Assembly (NCBI RefSeq): GCF_008727715.1
Contig: NZ_CP044217.1
Span: forward strand, 186,001 to 250,000
Direction of reading: 5' to 3'
DNA length: 64,000 nt
Origin: Mesorhizobium terrae
GTDB taxonomy: Bacteria > Pseudomonadota > Alphaproteobacteria > Rhizobiales > Rhizobiaceae
A program made the position numbers and the translations under genes. The first letter of the stretch is position 1. Each line of letters opens with the position of its first letter. Shown piece after piece: positions 43,795 to 51,293 of the stretch. Below the pieces are notes generated by a model. That model was not told where the DNA came from. It did no database searches and saw only the letters and a list, made by a program, of their open reading frames with translations.

Positions 43795-43959
43795 CTAGAA
43801 GGGCGGCTCGCTGCTGGCGAGGCCTTCCTGCTCGGCCCAGATCGCCTCGCGTTCGGCCAGCGCCATCGCCAGCTCCTCCTCGATCCAGCGCCGCTCGTCC
43901 GCGTAGACGGCATTCCGCAGTTCGGCCCGAAGCTCCTCAATGTGTTGATCGATCGACAT
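43795..43959 (-). CDS. Small helical protein, unknown
   Basis: 54 residues: MSIDQHIEELRAELRNAVYA then DERRWIEEELAMALAEREAI, almost entirely helical and acidic. A strong ribosome site (AAGGAG seven bases before the ATG) supports it. Conserved-looking small proteins of this type accompany DUF736 genes on rhizobial elements. Function unknown. Confidence 0.65.
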   Translation of the reverse strand: MSIDQHIEELRAELRNAVYADERRWIEEELAMALAEREAIWAEQEGLASSEPPF

Positions 43960-44282
43960 CGTCGTCTCCTTGATGTTTGTGAAGGACGACGTCGGCGGCC
44001 GTGGCGGGCCGGAGGGGTCAAGGATCGCGGAGCGACCGCCGGAGGCGGCGAGCGGGGGAGCCGATTTTCTGACGCCGCCCTCTTCGGGCGGCGGCGGAAA
44101 ATTGGGGAACCGCGATGTCCTTGAGGCCTTCGGAACGCCAGGGCACAATGGGACGATCTGAGCAGACCCACCGCTCCCGGTAGAGCGCCCGGCCAGCCGG
44201 AGCCGGGCTCGATGCCCGGTTGCGGCCTCACCATACGCAGCGAGGAAGCCCCGCCTTGCGGCGGGGCTCGTTGGTCGCGGGA
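43960..44282. other. GC-rich intergenic segment
   Basis: No gene seen. Contains a hairpin CCGCCCTCTTCGGGCGG near 44085-44101. The rest resembles the GC-rich spacers found between all leading-region genes. Confidence 0.4.
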
Positions 44283-44600
44283 TCAGGCGTCGCGCCGCCT
44301 CGGGCGGTTCCAGATGAGGGCGTATTCGCCGTCCTTCTCGCCCGGCCAGAGCGCCGCCGAAATCGGGGCGACGAAGCTCGGATCGTCCAGCTTGATGGAG
44401 ATGTACTCTTCGCCGTCGTCCGAGACCGCCTTCCAGCCTGCGCCGACCTCGACGCCGTTGCCGGCGGTGATGCGGAAGTCCGGAGCGTCGCGCGAGACGC
44501 GTTCGATCGGGTTGAGGCGGGCGCGGAAGCCGACCGAGAGAGTGCGGACGTTGCCGACGATGCCGTTGCCGTTGGTCGCGAAATTGCCGATGACAGCCAT
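44283..44600 (-). CDS. DUF736 family protein
   Basis: 105 residues: MAVIGNFATNGNGIVGNVRT, LSVGFRARLNPIERVSRDAP, DFRITAGNGVEVGAGWKAVS, DDGEEYISIKLDDPSFVAPI, ending in WPGEKDGEYALIWNRP. This is the DUF736 signature found on many alphaproteobacterial plasmids and ICEs. Cytoplasmic, function unknown. A longer in-frame start exists, but MAVIGxF is the family start. Its leader is shared with ardC (see 44625). Confidence 0.92.
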   Translation of the reverse strand: MAVIGNFATNGNGIVGNVRTLSVGFRARLNPIERVSRDAPDFRITAGNGVEVGAGWKAVSDDGEEYISIKLDDPSFVAPISAALWPGEKDGEYALIWNRPRRRDA

Positions 44601-44624
44601 GATAGGTTCCTTTCCGGTTTGCTC

Positions 44625-44752
44625 GGGCCGCGCCCATCGCGGCCTCGATGACGGTGAAAGGACCGGAGGCGATCGACCCCGCACCCACCGGGGTCCCCGT
44701 TGCGCTTGCGCAATGGGGTGGTCCTCAGGGCCGGAACGAAGTGGAGGGCGGC
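44625..44752 (-). repeat. Leader module copy 1 (upstream of DUF736)
   Basis: Two blocks, GGGCCGCGCCCATCGCGGCC (44625-44644) and GGGCCGGAACGAAGTGGAGG (44728-44747), recur in the same order and nearly the same spacing upstream of ardC (47123-47247). The first block folds as GGCCGCG/CGCGGCC. On the minus strand the hairpin lies just before the ribosome site. Confidence 0.6.
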
Positions 44753-45303
44753 CGGCAACGGCTATTTTGCCTCGCGATGCAAAGGCGGCGCAGCCGCCGG
44801 CGGAAAATGGCCGGGGCCGGACGTTGCGGGAAGGCGATCGAGACGCAGTCAGCCTCAGGTCATACCGGACTCATCGAGGCCTGCGTGGGCGCCCGCCAGG
44901 CAGATTCGGACAGGAACCTGATCCTGGCTTCATGCTCATCGGTGGAATTCGAGGACACGCCGACGGCCGCCGGACCGCAGAAGTGTTCCCACCATCGCCG
45001 ACTACCCTGCCCTGCCGGATCGACCGATGCCGCCCGCGCCCGGCCGCTCCGACCGCATCATGGCCTGCGACGGCCGCGGGCGCCGTGCTGTGGAGGAATT
45101 CGGACGTTGGCGAAGTCCGCACCCGCCGATGCCGCGATCTCCGTCTCGCACCGCATCATCAGCTGCTTTCCGGCTGCGCGTGCGACGGCCTTCGCGTCTC
45201 CTGTGCGCCTACGGCGGCGACGTTTGATCCCGCCATGCACCCTCGGCCGCCGGGGCGGGGGATCCTGGCGCGTCCAGCCGGGCGCGGAGACGGAGGCGCA
45301 CTG
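44753..45303. other. About 550 bp without a recognised gene
   Basis: High GC; open frames on both strands are Arg/Pro/Ala-rich shadows without ribosome sites. Nothing recognised. Confidence 0.35.
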
Positions 45304-45595
45304 TCAGCCGTCCGAAAGATCGTCAGGCCATTGCTGGGCGCCATGTAGAACGCGCAGGATCCGTACTGTCTCGCGGGTAACCTGGTAGGCCGCGACGTAA
45401 GGCGTCCCGGTGACGACAAGTTCGCGCGTTCCGGCGACGCGGCCTGGCCGGCCGCTTTGGAAAGTCGCGAAGCCGCCGCGCAACGGCGACGATCCGCTCA
45501 TCGATGGCGACGGCGGCTGCGGGATTCTGGGCTTCAACATGGGTGAAGATGCCGTCGCGATCGGAGAGCGCGAAAGCCGACCAGGTGAGCCTCAC
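45304..45595 (-). pseudogene. ParE/RelE-superfamily toxin, frameshifted
   Basis: Starts at ATG 45595, overlapping the antitoxin stop (ATGA). The frame reads MRLTWSAFALSDRDGIFTHV and AVAIDERIVAVARRLRDFP, a ParE-like N-terminus. Near 45451-45466 (GACTTTCCAAAGCGGC) the family sequence continues in the next frame as SGRPGRVAGTRELVVTGTPY, then VTRETVRILRVLHGAQQWP, the typical ParE C-terminus. So the toxin is probably inactive, or the base sequence is wrong here. Confidence 0.75.
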
Positions 45596-45900
45596 GATTT
45601 GAGGTCGCCGATCTTGCGACGCGCCGCGGCACGCCGCCCGGCGAAATGCGCTTCGACCTGGTCGTCGGGGATGTCAGGCCGGCTATCCTCCAGCGCTTCG
45701 CGAACCTTGGCGCGGAACCAGGCGTCGTGGGCCTCGCTGTTCGAGAGCAACTCCAACGGGAGCGCGCCCTCGTTGGCGGTGCGGGTGAGCAGAATGCGCA
45801 CCGCATCCGACACCGTGAGGCCCATGTTCTCCAAAACGGCCGACGCGCGGTCGCGCACGTCCGAGTCGATCCGCGTTTGAACCAATGCGTTTGCAGGCAT
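45592..45900 (-). CDS. RelB/DinJ-family antitoxin
   Basis: 102 residues from ATG 45900. The ribbon-helix-helix start (ALVQTRIDSDVRDRASAVLE, MGLTVSDAVRILLTRTANEG) is the RelB/DinJ pattern. The C-terminus (DIPDDQVEAHFAGRRAAARR) is the toxin-binding tail. Overlaps the toxin gene by 4 bp. The in-frame ATG at 45930 is also possible. With the toxin broken, it may be an orphan antitoxin or anti-addiction module. Confidence 0.88.
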   Translation of the reverse strand: MPANALVQTRIDSDVRDRASAVLENMGLTVSDAVRILLTRTANEGALPLELLSNSEAHDAWFRAKVREALEDSRPDIPDDQVEAHFAGRRAAARRKIGDLKS

Positions 45901-46176
45901 AAGCGCCTCCTTTCCCGCAATGTAATGCAACTGAATGACGGATGCCAGCTTTATTGTGCGTGGGGCCTCAGGCGGTCTCCGATCGATAAAGGAATGCCGA
46001 TGCTTTTCCTGTCGTCGATGGCGATGCCGGAATATCCAGGTCTGTCGGGAGTCCGAGCGATCTGCGCCCGCCGCTCCTCCGAATCATGGATTTCGGCGCG
46101 CCCCGCAGAGTGGGTCAAGCCGGAGCAGGCATTTGCCTGCCGGACAGCGGCCGCCGCCGGGGAGCGGAAAGGATCA

Positions 46177-47103
46177 TCAGGCTGCTTCCCGCTCCGTCGC
46201 CGGTTGCGGCTGGAGATCGTGCAGATATGCGACGGCACGCTGCGCGTGGGCCGCGGCCTGGAAGATCGCCTTCCTGTCGCCCTCCAGCACGGTAAGCCAC
46301 GACTGGACGTAGCTGGCATGGTCGGGGCGCGGCTCCATTTCGGGAACGATGCCCAGGTCGGCGCAGAGGAAGCTGGCGCCGATGTCCGCGACCAGCTCCT
46401 CGCGGGCGCGTTCGCTCCGCTCCTTGTGGTAGCGGCTGAGGTCGCGGTTGAGACGATGGCTCCCGCCGGCCCAGTGGACACATTCGTGTCCGAGCACCGC
46501 GTAGTAGCTCGCCGCGTCGCGAAACGTCTCGAACGGCGGCATCTGCACCATATCGCTGGACGGCGAGAAGAATGCTTTGGGGCCGCCGTGCCGGATCACC
46601 GCGCCGGTGTTGGCGAAGAAGCTGTCCGCCTCGGCGATGCGCTCGACTTGATCGATGACCGGCTCGGTCCGATTGTAGTAATGATCGGGAAGACCGTCTA
46701 TCTGGTCGCAGTTAAAGACGGTGTAAGCCTTGAGGAAGGGGATGTCCCTTTCAACCTCGCCGCCATGGCTGTCGACCTCGGTCTTGGTGAAGCGGCTGGC
46801 ATAGACGACGGTCGTACCGCTCTCGCCCTTGCGGACATGCGCATCAAGCTCGGACGCCTGCCTGAAGGTCATCCACATCGGCGAGGTGAAGCCCCGCGCC
46901 ATCGCCTCCGACCAGAGAAGCAACACGTTGAGCCCGGTATAGGGCTGGCCGTTGTGACGCAACGGTCGCGTCACGCGGCCGTTGGCGTTGCGGGCGCCCC
47001 ATGGCTGGACCCATGGCCGGACGCCCTTTTCGAGATCGACGACGATGCGTTCGGTGATGCGCGTGTAGACGTCGGCGCGCGGGCCGGATTTCTTGGTCGT
47101 CAT
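46177..47103 (-). CDS. ardC: ArdC-family antirestriction protein
   Basis: 308 residues. The N-terminal ssDNA-binding ArdC domain (DVYTRITERIVVDLEKGVRP, WVQPWGARNANGRVTRPLRH, NGQPYTGLNVLLLWSEA) is followed by a zinc metallopeptidase domain with the HExxH motif in YYAVLGHECVHWAGG (about residues 200-215) and downstream SERAREELVADIGASFLC. ArdC protects incoming single-stranded DNA from restriction in the recipient and is typical of leading regions. ATG 47103 is used. The longer frame upstream is a spacer. Confidence 0.95.
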   Translation of the reverse strand: MTTKKSGPRADVYTRITERIVVDLEKGVRPWVQPWGARNANGRVTRPLRHNGQPYTGLNVLLLWSEAMARGFTSPMWMTFRQASELDAHVRKGESGTTVVYASRFTKTEVDSHGGEVERDIPFLKAYTVFNCDQIDGLPDHYYNRTEPVIDQVERIAEADSFFANTGAVIRHGGPKAFFSPSSDMVQMPPFETFRDAASYYAVLGHECVHWAGGSHRLNRDLSRYHKERSERAREELVADIGASFLCADLGIVPEMEPRPDHASYVQSWLTVLEGDRKAIFQAAAHAQRAVAYLHDLQPQPATEREAA

Positions 47104-47122
47104 TTTCCTATCCTCCGTTTCG

Positions 47123-47247
47123 GGGCCGCGCCCATCGCGGCCCGTCGCGGAGGTCCAGTGCCGGGGCAATCAGGAGGGCCAGCGCACCCGACCAGGCCCG
47201 TCGCACTGCGACGGGCGGGGAAGGGCCGAAACGAAGTGGAGGACGGC
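47123..47247 (-). repeat. Leader module copy 2 (upstream of ardC)
   Basis: GGGCCGCGCCCATCGCGGCC (47123-47142) is identical to 44625-44644. GGGCCGAAACGAAGTGGAGG (47223-47242) differs by one base from 44728-44747. The shared layout before two different genes suggests a common promoter or translational leader. Confidence 0.6.
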
Positions 47248-47433
47248 AAAGCCGTTGCGCGGACCGCCGGCCCCGGCAGGACCGCCGTCCGGGACGGGCC
47301 GCGGGCGCGGCCGTCCTTCCCTTCCTTTCCCTGCTTTCCGGCGTGCATCGACAAGACAACAGGCCGGCCCCGTCCGGGACCGGGCTGTTTGGCTCGAAGA
47401 AGGGGCGAGGCCGGAGCCTCGCCCGATTGAGGC

Positions 47434-48024
47434 TCAACCGAGAGCCGCCATCTGCATCTCGGCCGCTTTTCGATCCAGCATATGGCCGGGGTTTTCGACG
47501 GGGCGCTCGAAGGGCTTCCAACGCTCGCCGACGACGTGCTCGTAGGCCGCGACGGCGCCCTCGGCGGCCATGCGTAGCGCATGGGCCTGAATGCCCATGT
47601 CGGCGGCGAACTCGCGCTTGCGCTGGGCGGCACTCTCGAAGCCGCCCGGACCGTCGAGGTCCTCGTCGCGCAGGTCGTTGGCGGCTTTTGCCGTCAGGTC
47701 GCGCGCTTCCGTCACCGCCCGGCTGTAGAACTGGCCTGCGCCGTGGGCGGAACCGACATAGGAGCCGACAATGCGTTGCAGGTGGATCTGCATGGCGCGC
47801 TCGCCCAGACCCTCTCCGAGCGCATCGGCAGTCTCGACGATCATGCGCTCGTGAAGCTCGCGGATGCCTTCGCTGTCGATCACCGGAGATCCAAAACTCT
47901 CGGCGATCAGGGTGGCCTGTGTGGCGTCTGGGCAGGCGAGGCGAACCATTTCGAGGGTCGTGCCCTTGCGCAACGGGACGACACGAGCGGCCGGGCGCGG
48001 CACGGGAGCGGATTTCTTTGCCAT
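47434..48024 (-). CDS. Unknown leading-region protein, 196 residues
   Basis: Starts MAKKSAPVPRPAARVVPLRK. Mostly helical: GIRELHERMIVETADALGEG, IHLQRIVGSYVGSAHGAGQF, YSRAVTEARDLTAKAANDLR. No signal peptide or membrane helix. A GAAAGGA ribosome site precedes the ATG. It looks like a conserved plasmid/ICE protein, but I cannot name its family. Lies between ardC and the 48.4-kb small genes on the same strand. Confidence 0.75.
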   Translation of the reverse strand: MAKKSAPVPRPAARVVPLRKGTTLEMVRLACPDATQATLIAESFGSPVIDSEGIRELHERMIVETADALGEGLGERAMQIHLQRIVGSYVGSAHGAGQFYSRAVTEARDLTAKAANDLRDEDLDGPGGFESAAQRKREFAADMGIQAHALRMAAEGAVAAYEHVVGERWKPFERPVENPGHMLDRKAAEMQMAALG

Positions 48025-48060
48025 GGGATGTCCTTTCCTTCAGATGGGCCGATGGCTCGG

Positions 48061-48318
48061 GCCGGCCCTTGCCGGCCCTCCCTTCGGGCGTGCTCGGGAA
48101 AAACCGGCGGAAAGACGGGCGCTTCAGGGTCCGGGCCGGGCGGAATCGAGCGAGTCCGGCTTGCGGGCCAGCGGGGCTTTCCAGCCCCGCGCAGCCCGCG
48201 GGCCTGCCTTGGCGAGATCGGACGGCCCGGCCGCAAGGCGGCGCGAAGCGGCCTTGAAGCGCACGGCCGCCGGTTTACGAGCGCACCTTGATCCGAAGGG
48301 AGGCCGGCAAGGGCCGGC
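48061..48318. repeat. 17-bp inverted repeat flanking a very GC-rich spacer
   Basis: GCCGGCCCTTGCCGGCC (48061-48077) and its exact complement GGCCGGCAAGGGCCGGC (48302-48318) bracket 224 bp with no gene. Each arm is itself palindromic. The region between 48025 and 48426 has no coding evidence. Could form a long cruciform or a bidirectional terminator. Confidence 0.55.
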
Positions 48319-48426
48319 GTTTCGATAGACCGCCAGTAGGAAAGGACCCGCATGACGAATCCGGTCCCGCGGTCTGCGAAGAAGAAGCCGCGATGCCGCG
48401 CGGTGCGGCGGCCTATCCGAGACGCC

Positions 48427-48729
48427 TCAGGCCGTCTTCGACATCCGCTCCAGAACCTCGGGTCGCCAAAGTCGGATGATCTCCTCGATCTGAGCCCGGT
48501 GGTCGATGGGATACTCGGCTTCCGCTCGGCTGGCGAGCCAGGCGAAAACGCTCGTCATGTCGCGGGCGATCGCCTTGTCCACTGCGAAGAGGTCGGCTAG
48601 GTCGAAGCCGCCGAGACTGTCCGCATTCCACCATGCGAGGATGAAGTCGGCGACACGGCGCGATTGGCCGGTGTCGCTGCGAGCGATGCGAAGAAGGCGC
48701 TCGAATGCCTCACGTGTCGGTTCGTCCAT
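48427..48729 (-). CDS. Small conserved protein resembling DUF7673
   Basis: 100 residues: REAFERLLRIARSDTGQSRR, VADFILAWWNADSLGGFDLA, DLFAVDKAIARDMTSVFAWL. The pattern 'ADFLLAWWNA...GGFDL.DLW..D' is one I associate with small rhizobial plasmid proteins (DUF7673); that name is from memory. A GGGAG site precedes ATG 48729. Function unknown. Confidence 0.72.
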   Translation of the reverse strand: MDEPTREAFERLLRIARSDTGQSRRVADFILAWWNADSLGGFDLADLFAVDKAIARDMTSVFAWLASRAEAEYPIDHRAQIEEIIRLWRPEVLERMSKTA

Positions 48730-48832
48730 GGCGAATGCTCCCTGCCAGACGTGCTATATCACGCCAGGACCGCTCTGGCACGGGTCTGCCGGCACGGTTC
48801 GCCAAGATGGTGAAATGCGGTCGCACCGGCTA

Positions 48833-49223
48833 TCAAAGGTAGATCATGCCGTTGTCGCCGACATAGACGCCGAACGCGCGCGCCGCGAAGTCCAGCCTGC
48901 TGGCGTGGGGCTCGGGCCAGTCCTCGTCCCAGAATCCGGCGCCGTGACCGCAGCGCGTCAGCCAGAAATCATGAGCCGCCATCGCCGCCTCGCGGTCATG
49001 GATCGGCCCCTCGAAATCCCGCGCGAGCGGCGCGTCGAGGCAATGGATAAGCCGGTGGTTCGCGTCATAGAAGGCGGTGGCAATCCGCTTCCATCCGCGC
49101 GCGCGTCTCGGCCGCGAGATCGCTCATGTCATGGCGGCGGTCGAGAGGAACACCGTCGCCGCCGCAGGATGACCACAGCGCGGTTCCGACATAGGACGCG
49201 ATGAAGGACCAGGGGGCAGCCAT
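48833..49223 (-). pseudogene. Small conserved protein, frameshifted
   Basis: From ATG 49223 the frame encodes APWSFIASYVGTALWSSCGG and LAAETRARMEADC, then hits a stop. The neighbouring frame continues ATAFYDANHRLIHC... and AAHDFWLTRCGHGAGFWDED, then ARAFGVYVGDNGMIYL, ending at 48833. Proteins with 'ATALWSS...DFWLTRxxHGAGFWD' are common small plasmid and phage proteins and contain both parts in one frame. The shift lies near 49070-49095. Function unknown. Confidence 0.7.
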
Positions 49224-49225
49224 CG

Positions 49226-49522
49226 CTAGTCTCCTTTCCCGGCCATGAGCCGCGCCCAGCTGTCCCGGAGGAATTTCGGGATATCGAGGTCGGGATCGAC
49301 AAAGGCGTTGTCGATCCCCTCCGGCACGGCCGCGACCTGCGTGCCGCCTTCGGCGGGGGAGGCCGGCGGCTCGCACAGCGCGTCGAGAAAGGCTGCGAGC
49401 TGGGTGCGGTCCGCGATGCCGATCTTGATCGTGGCGTCCGGAGGGAGCTTTTCGCGGATGCGGTATTGCTCGGCGTCGCCCTTCATGGCGAACCACCGGC
49501 GCTTGACGTTGTAGACGATCAT
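49226..49522 (-). CDS. Unknown 98-residue protein
   Basis: MIVYNVKRRWFAMKGDAEQY, RIREKLPPDATIKIGIADRT, QLAAFLDALCEPPASPAEGG. Probably a small cytoplasmic alpha/beta protein. The start overlaps the stop of the upstream frame by 4 bp (ATGA), so it is translated with it. No family recognised. Confidence 0.65.
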   Translation of the reverse strand: MIVYNVKRRWFAMKGDAEQYRIREKLPPDATIKIGIADRTQLAAFLDALCEPPASPAEGGTQVAAVPEGIDNAFVDPDLDIPKFLRDSWARLMAGKGD

Positions 49523-49899
49523 GATGCGGCCTCCTGTCGGTCGGGCACGGGGTGACGCTGGCGGAAGGCCGCGATCGCGCGATCCTTCCGGGCGAGCTTG
49601 CGTGACAAGGCGTCGATCTCGGGCTGTCGCTCCGCCCTGATCGCCGCCAAGTTCGATCGGTAGCGTTCGAGAAACGCACTCGGATCGGGCGGTTTGCCGC
49701 GCCTGTAGGCCCTGCGGCGCGGCTGCAATTGCGGGATCAGCGCCGTCATGCGCCGCGTGATCTGGCGCTCGATCATGTCAAGCTGCCGCTGTATCTGCCG
49801 ACGCGCTTCCTCCATGCGGGAGAGCTGCGCCTCGCGTTCAGAGCAGCGGGTCGTAACGTGGTCCTCCGCTGCCAGCCGATGAAACTCGATGGGCCGCAA
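49519..49899 (-). CDS. Coiled-coil protein, probably the displaced C-terminal part of the next gene
   Basis: 126 residues from a TTG at 49899. Charged helices (QLSRMEEARRQIQRQLDMIE, YRSNLAAIRAERQPEIDALS) suggest a coiled coil. The first residues (RPIEFHRLAAEDH) directly follow the sense of HPVYCGP in the upstream gene if one frame step is made near 49889. The start codon is weak and there is no ribosome site. I think this is the true C-terminus of a frameshifted 49519-50738 gene rather than a separate gene. Confidence 0.5.
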   Translation of the reverse strand: MRPIEFHRLAAEDHVTTRCSEREAQLSRMEEARRQIQRQLDMIERQITRRMTALIPQLQPRRRAYRRGKPPDPSAFLERYRSNLAAIRAERQPEIDALSRKLARKDRAIAAFRQRHPVPDRQEAAS

Positions 49900-50738
49900 T
49901 AGACAGGATGGCGGTGCACATCGATGACGAAGCCGAAGCGGCCGACCTCGTACTCCTCAGCGGGCACGAGAAAGCGGCGCTCCTCGGTCCCCTCTCCGCG
50001 CCTGCCGCCAGGGGTGGCGACGACCTCCACGAAGCCCTTCTCGCGGTCCGACGTGATCGCCGAGACGACGATCCAGTCGTTCGCATGCTCTCTTTCGAAA
50101 GCGCGGCGGTCCTTCGACCGGGATTCGCCTGGTTGGAGGATCGTGCCGAAGATTGCTTCCCACGCATCCGGCCAGCTGTCCTTGACCGTGCGCTCCGCGC
50201 AGCGTCGCTCGAAGGCGGTGAAGAGATGAGGGACGCTGATCGCGACGATGGCCCAGGCCTCGTCTTCCTCGTACCAGCCGCCGGCGAGGCGCAGCGTCGC
50301 ATGGACTTTTGCGTTGCGAGCGCCCGACAGATGAAACCCGCCATGACCGGCCGTGCTGTGCAACACGACGTCCTCGGCATAGAAGGTCGCGCCCTGGGAC
50401 GGTCCCCACGGCGTGCTGGCTGGGACATGCGCCTCGCGTCGGCCCAGCGCGCGCAGCTCTCGGGCGTGCTCGGCGCGTTCGAGCACGGCGGCGCGGAACG
50501 CGGCCGCGTCGGCGAGCTCACCGTCGTGGCTGTAGAAATCGTCGCGCCTCCATTCCGGCATGGGACGCCGAATCCGCCAGCCGCTGGCGAGATAGTGCCT
50601 GCCGCCGCGGGCGGGAACCATCGCGTAGGCACGGTCTCCGACCTGGGCAACGTTCATGCCGTCGGCGCTGACACCGAAGGAAACCGCCGGAAAACCGGGG
50701 GCTTCATCGTTGGGGATCGGGGAAGCGTGCGCGCTCAT
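49773..50738 (-). CDS. DUF7007-like protein, probably frameshifted at its C-terminus
   Basis: 321 residues as read. NVAQVGDRAYAMVPARGGRH, YLASGWRIRRPMPEWRRDDF, ATFYAEDVVLHSTAGHGGFH and VGRFGFVIDVHRHPVYCGP form the conserved part. The DUF name is from memory. After HPVYCGP the reading becomes Arg/Ser-rich (LNARRSSPAWRKRVGRYSGS), unlike coding sequence, while another frame continues sensibly (see 49519). The intact product would be about 400 residues. Overlaps the upstream gene by 4 bp. Function unknown. Confidence 0.6.
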   Translation of the reverse strand: MSAHASPIPNDEAPGFPAVSFGVSADGMNVAQVGDRAYAMVPARGGRHYLASGWRIRRPMPEWRRDDFYSHDGELADAAAFRAAVLERAEHARELRALGRREAHVPASTPWGPSQGATFYAEDVVLHSTAGHGGFHLSGARNAKVHATLRLAGGWYEEDEAWAIVAISVPHLFTAFERRCAERTVKDSWPDAWEAIFGTILQPGESRSKDRRAFEREHANDWIVVSAITSDREKGFVEVVATPGGRRGEGTEERRFLVPAEEYEVGRFGFVIDVHRHPVYCGPSSFIGWQRRTTLRPAALNARRSSPAWRKRVGRYSGSLT

Positions 50739-51205
50739 GCTGCGGCCCTCCCCTCGACGACATCCCCTGCCACCTGGTCCGCCGTGACCGGCTTCAGGAT
50801 CGCATGGGGATAGCCGTGGCTCTTCAGCCAGTTCTCGGCGGCGGCATGGTGTTCGGCCAGATGCACCAGCTCGCCGTCAGGCCGGTCGAGAACGACGACC
50901 GAGCCGATGGCGGGCCGTTCGACGACGGTGAACTTCAGGTCGCTGTCGATCGAGAAGCTGCGGTGGACGCGAAGCACGACGACGCCACCGCTGCCGAAAT
51001 CCCCCTCATGAAGCGTGAAGGACTCCAGGATCGTCGTGCTGCCGACAACGTGCCGTGGCCGCTTGGCGATCAGCCGGCCGCCATTGTTGCGATTTTCCCA
51101 AGCCGCGAGCTTCTTGCGATGGCGTTCCGGCGGACGCGGCGTTCCGTCGGAATATTTTACGATGGCGCCAAGCGGCACCAGGTCGAAAATTAATGAAGCG
51201 GACAT
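50735..51205 (-). CDS. Unknown 156-residue protein
   Basis: Starts MSASLIFDLVPLGAIVKYSD with a strong ribosome site (AGGAGGA). Contains DGTPRPPERHRKKLAAWENR, FTLHEGDFGSGGVVVLRVHR and DRPDGELVHLAEHHAAAENW. Probably a compact beta-rich cytoplasmic protein. Stop overlaps the next gene (ATGA), so both are cotranscribed. The family is common on rhizobial plasmids as far as I can tell, but I cannot name it. Confidence 0.72.
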   Translation of the reverse strand: MSASLIFDLVPLGAIVKYSDGTPRPPERHRKKLAAWENRNNGGRLIAKRPRHVVGSTTILESFTLHEGDFGSGGVVVLRVHRSFSIDSDLKFTVVERPAIGSVVVLDRPDGELVHLAEHHAAAENWLKSHGYPHAILKPVTADQVAGDVVEGRAAA

Positions 51206-51293
51206 TCTTGTCCTCCTGTTGTTGACGATGAAAACAGAACCGCCGCCGGACGAGCCGGCGGCGGGATCTCGTTCGATGATGCTTGGAAAGCGG

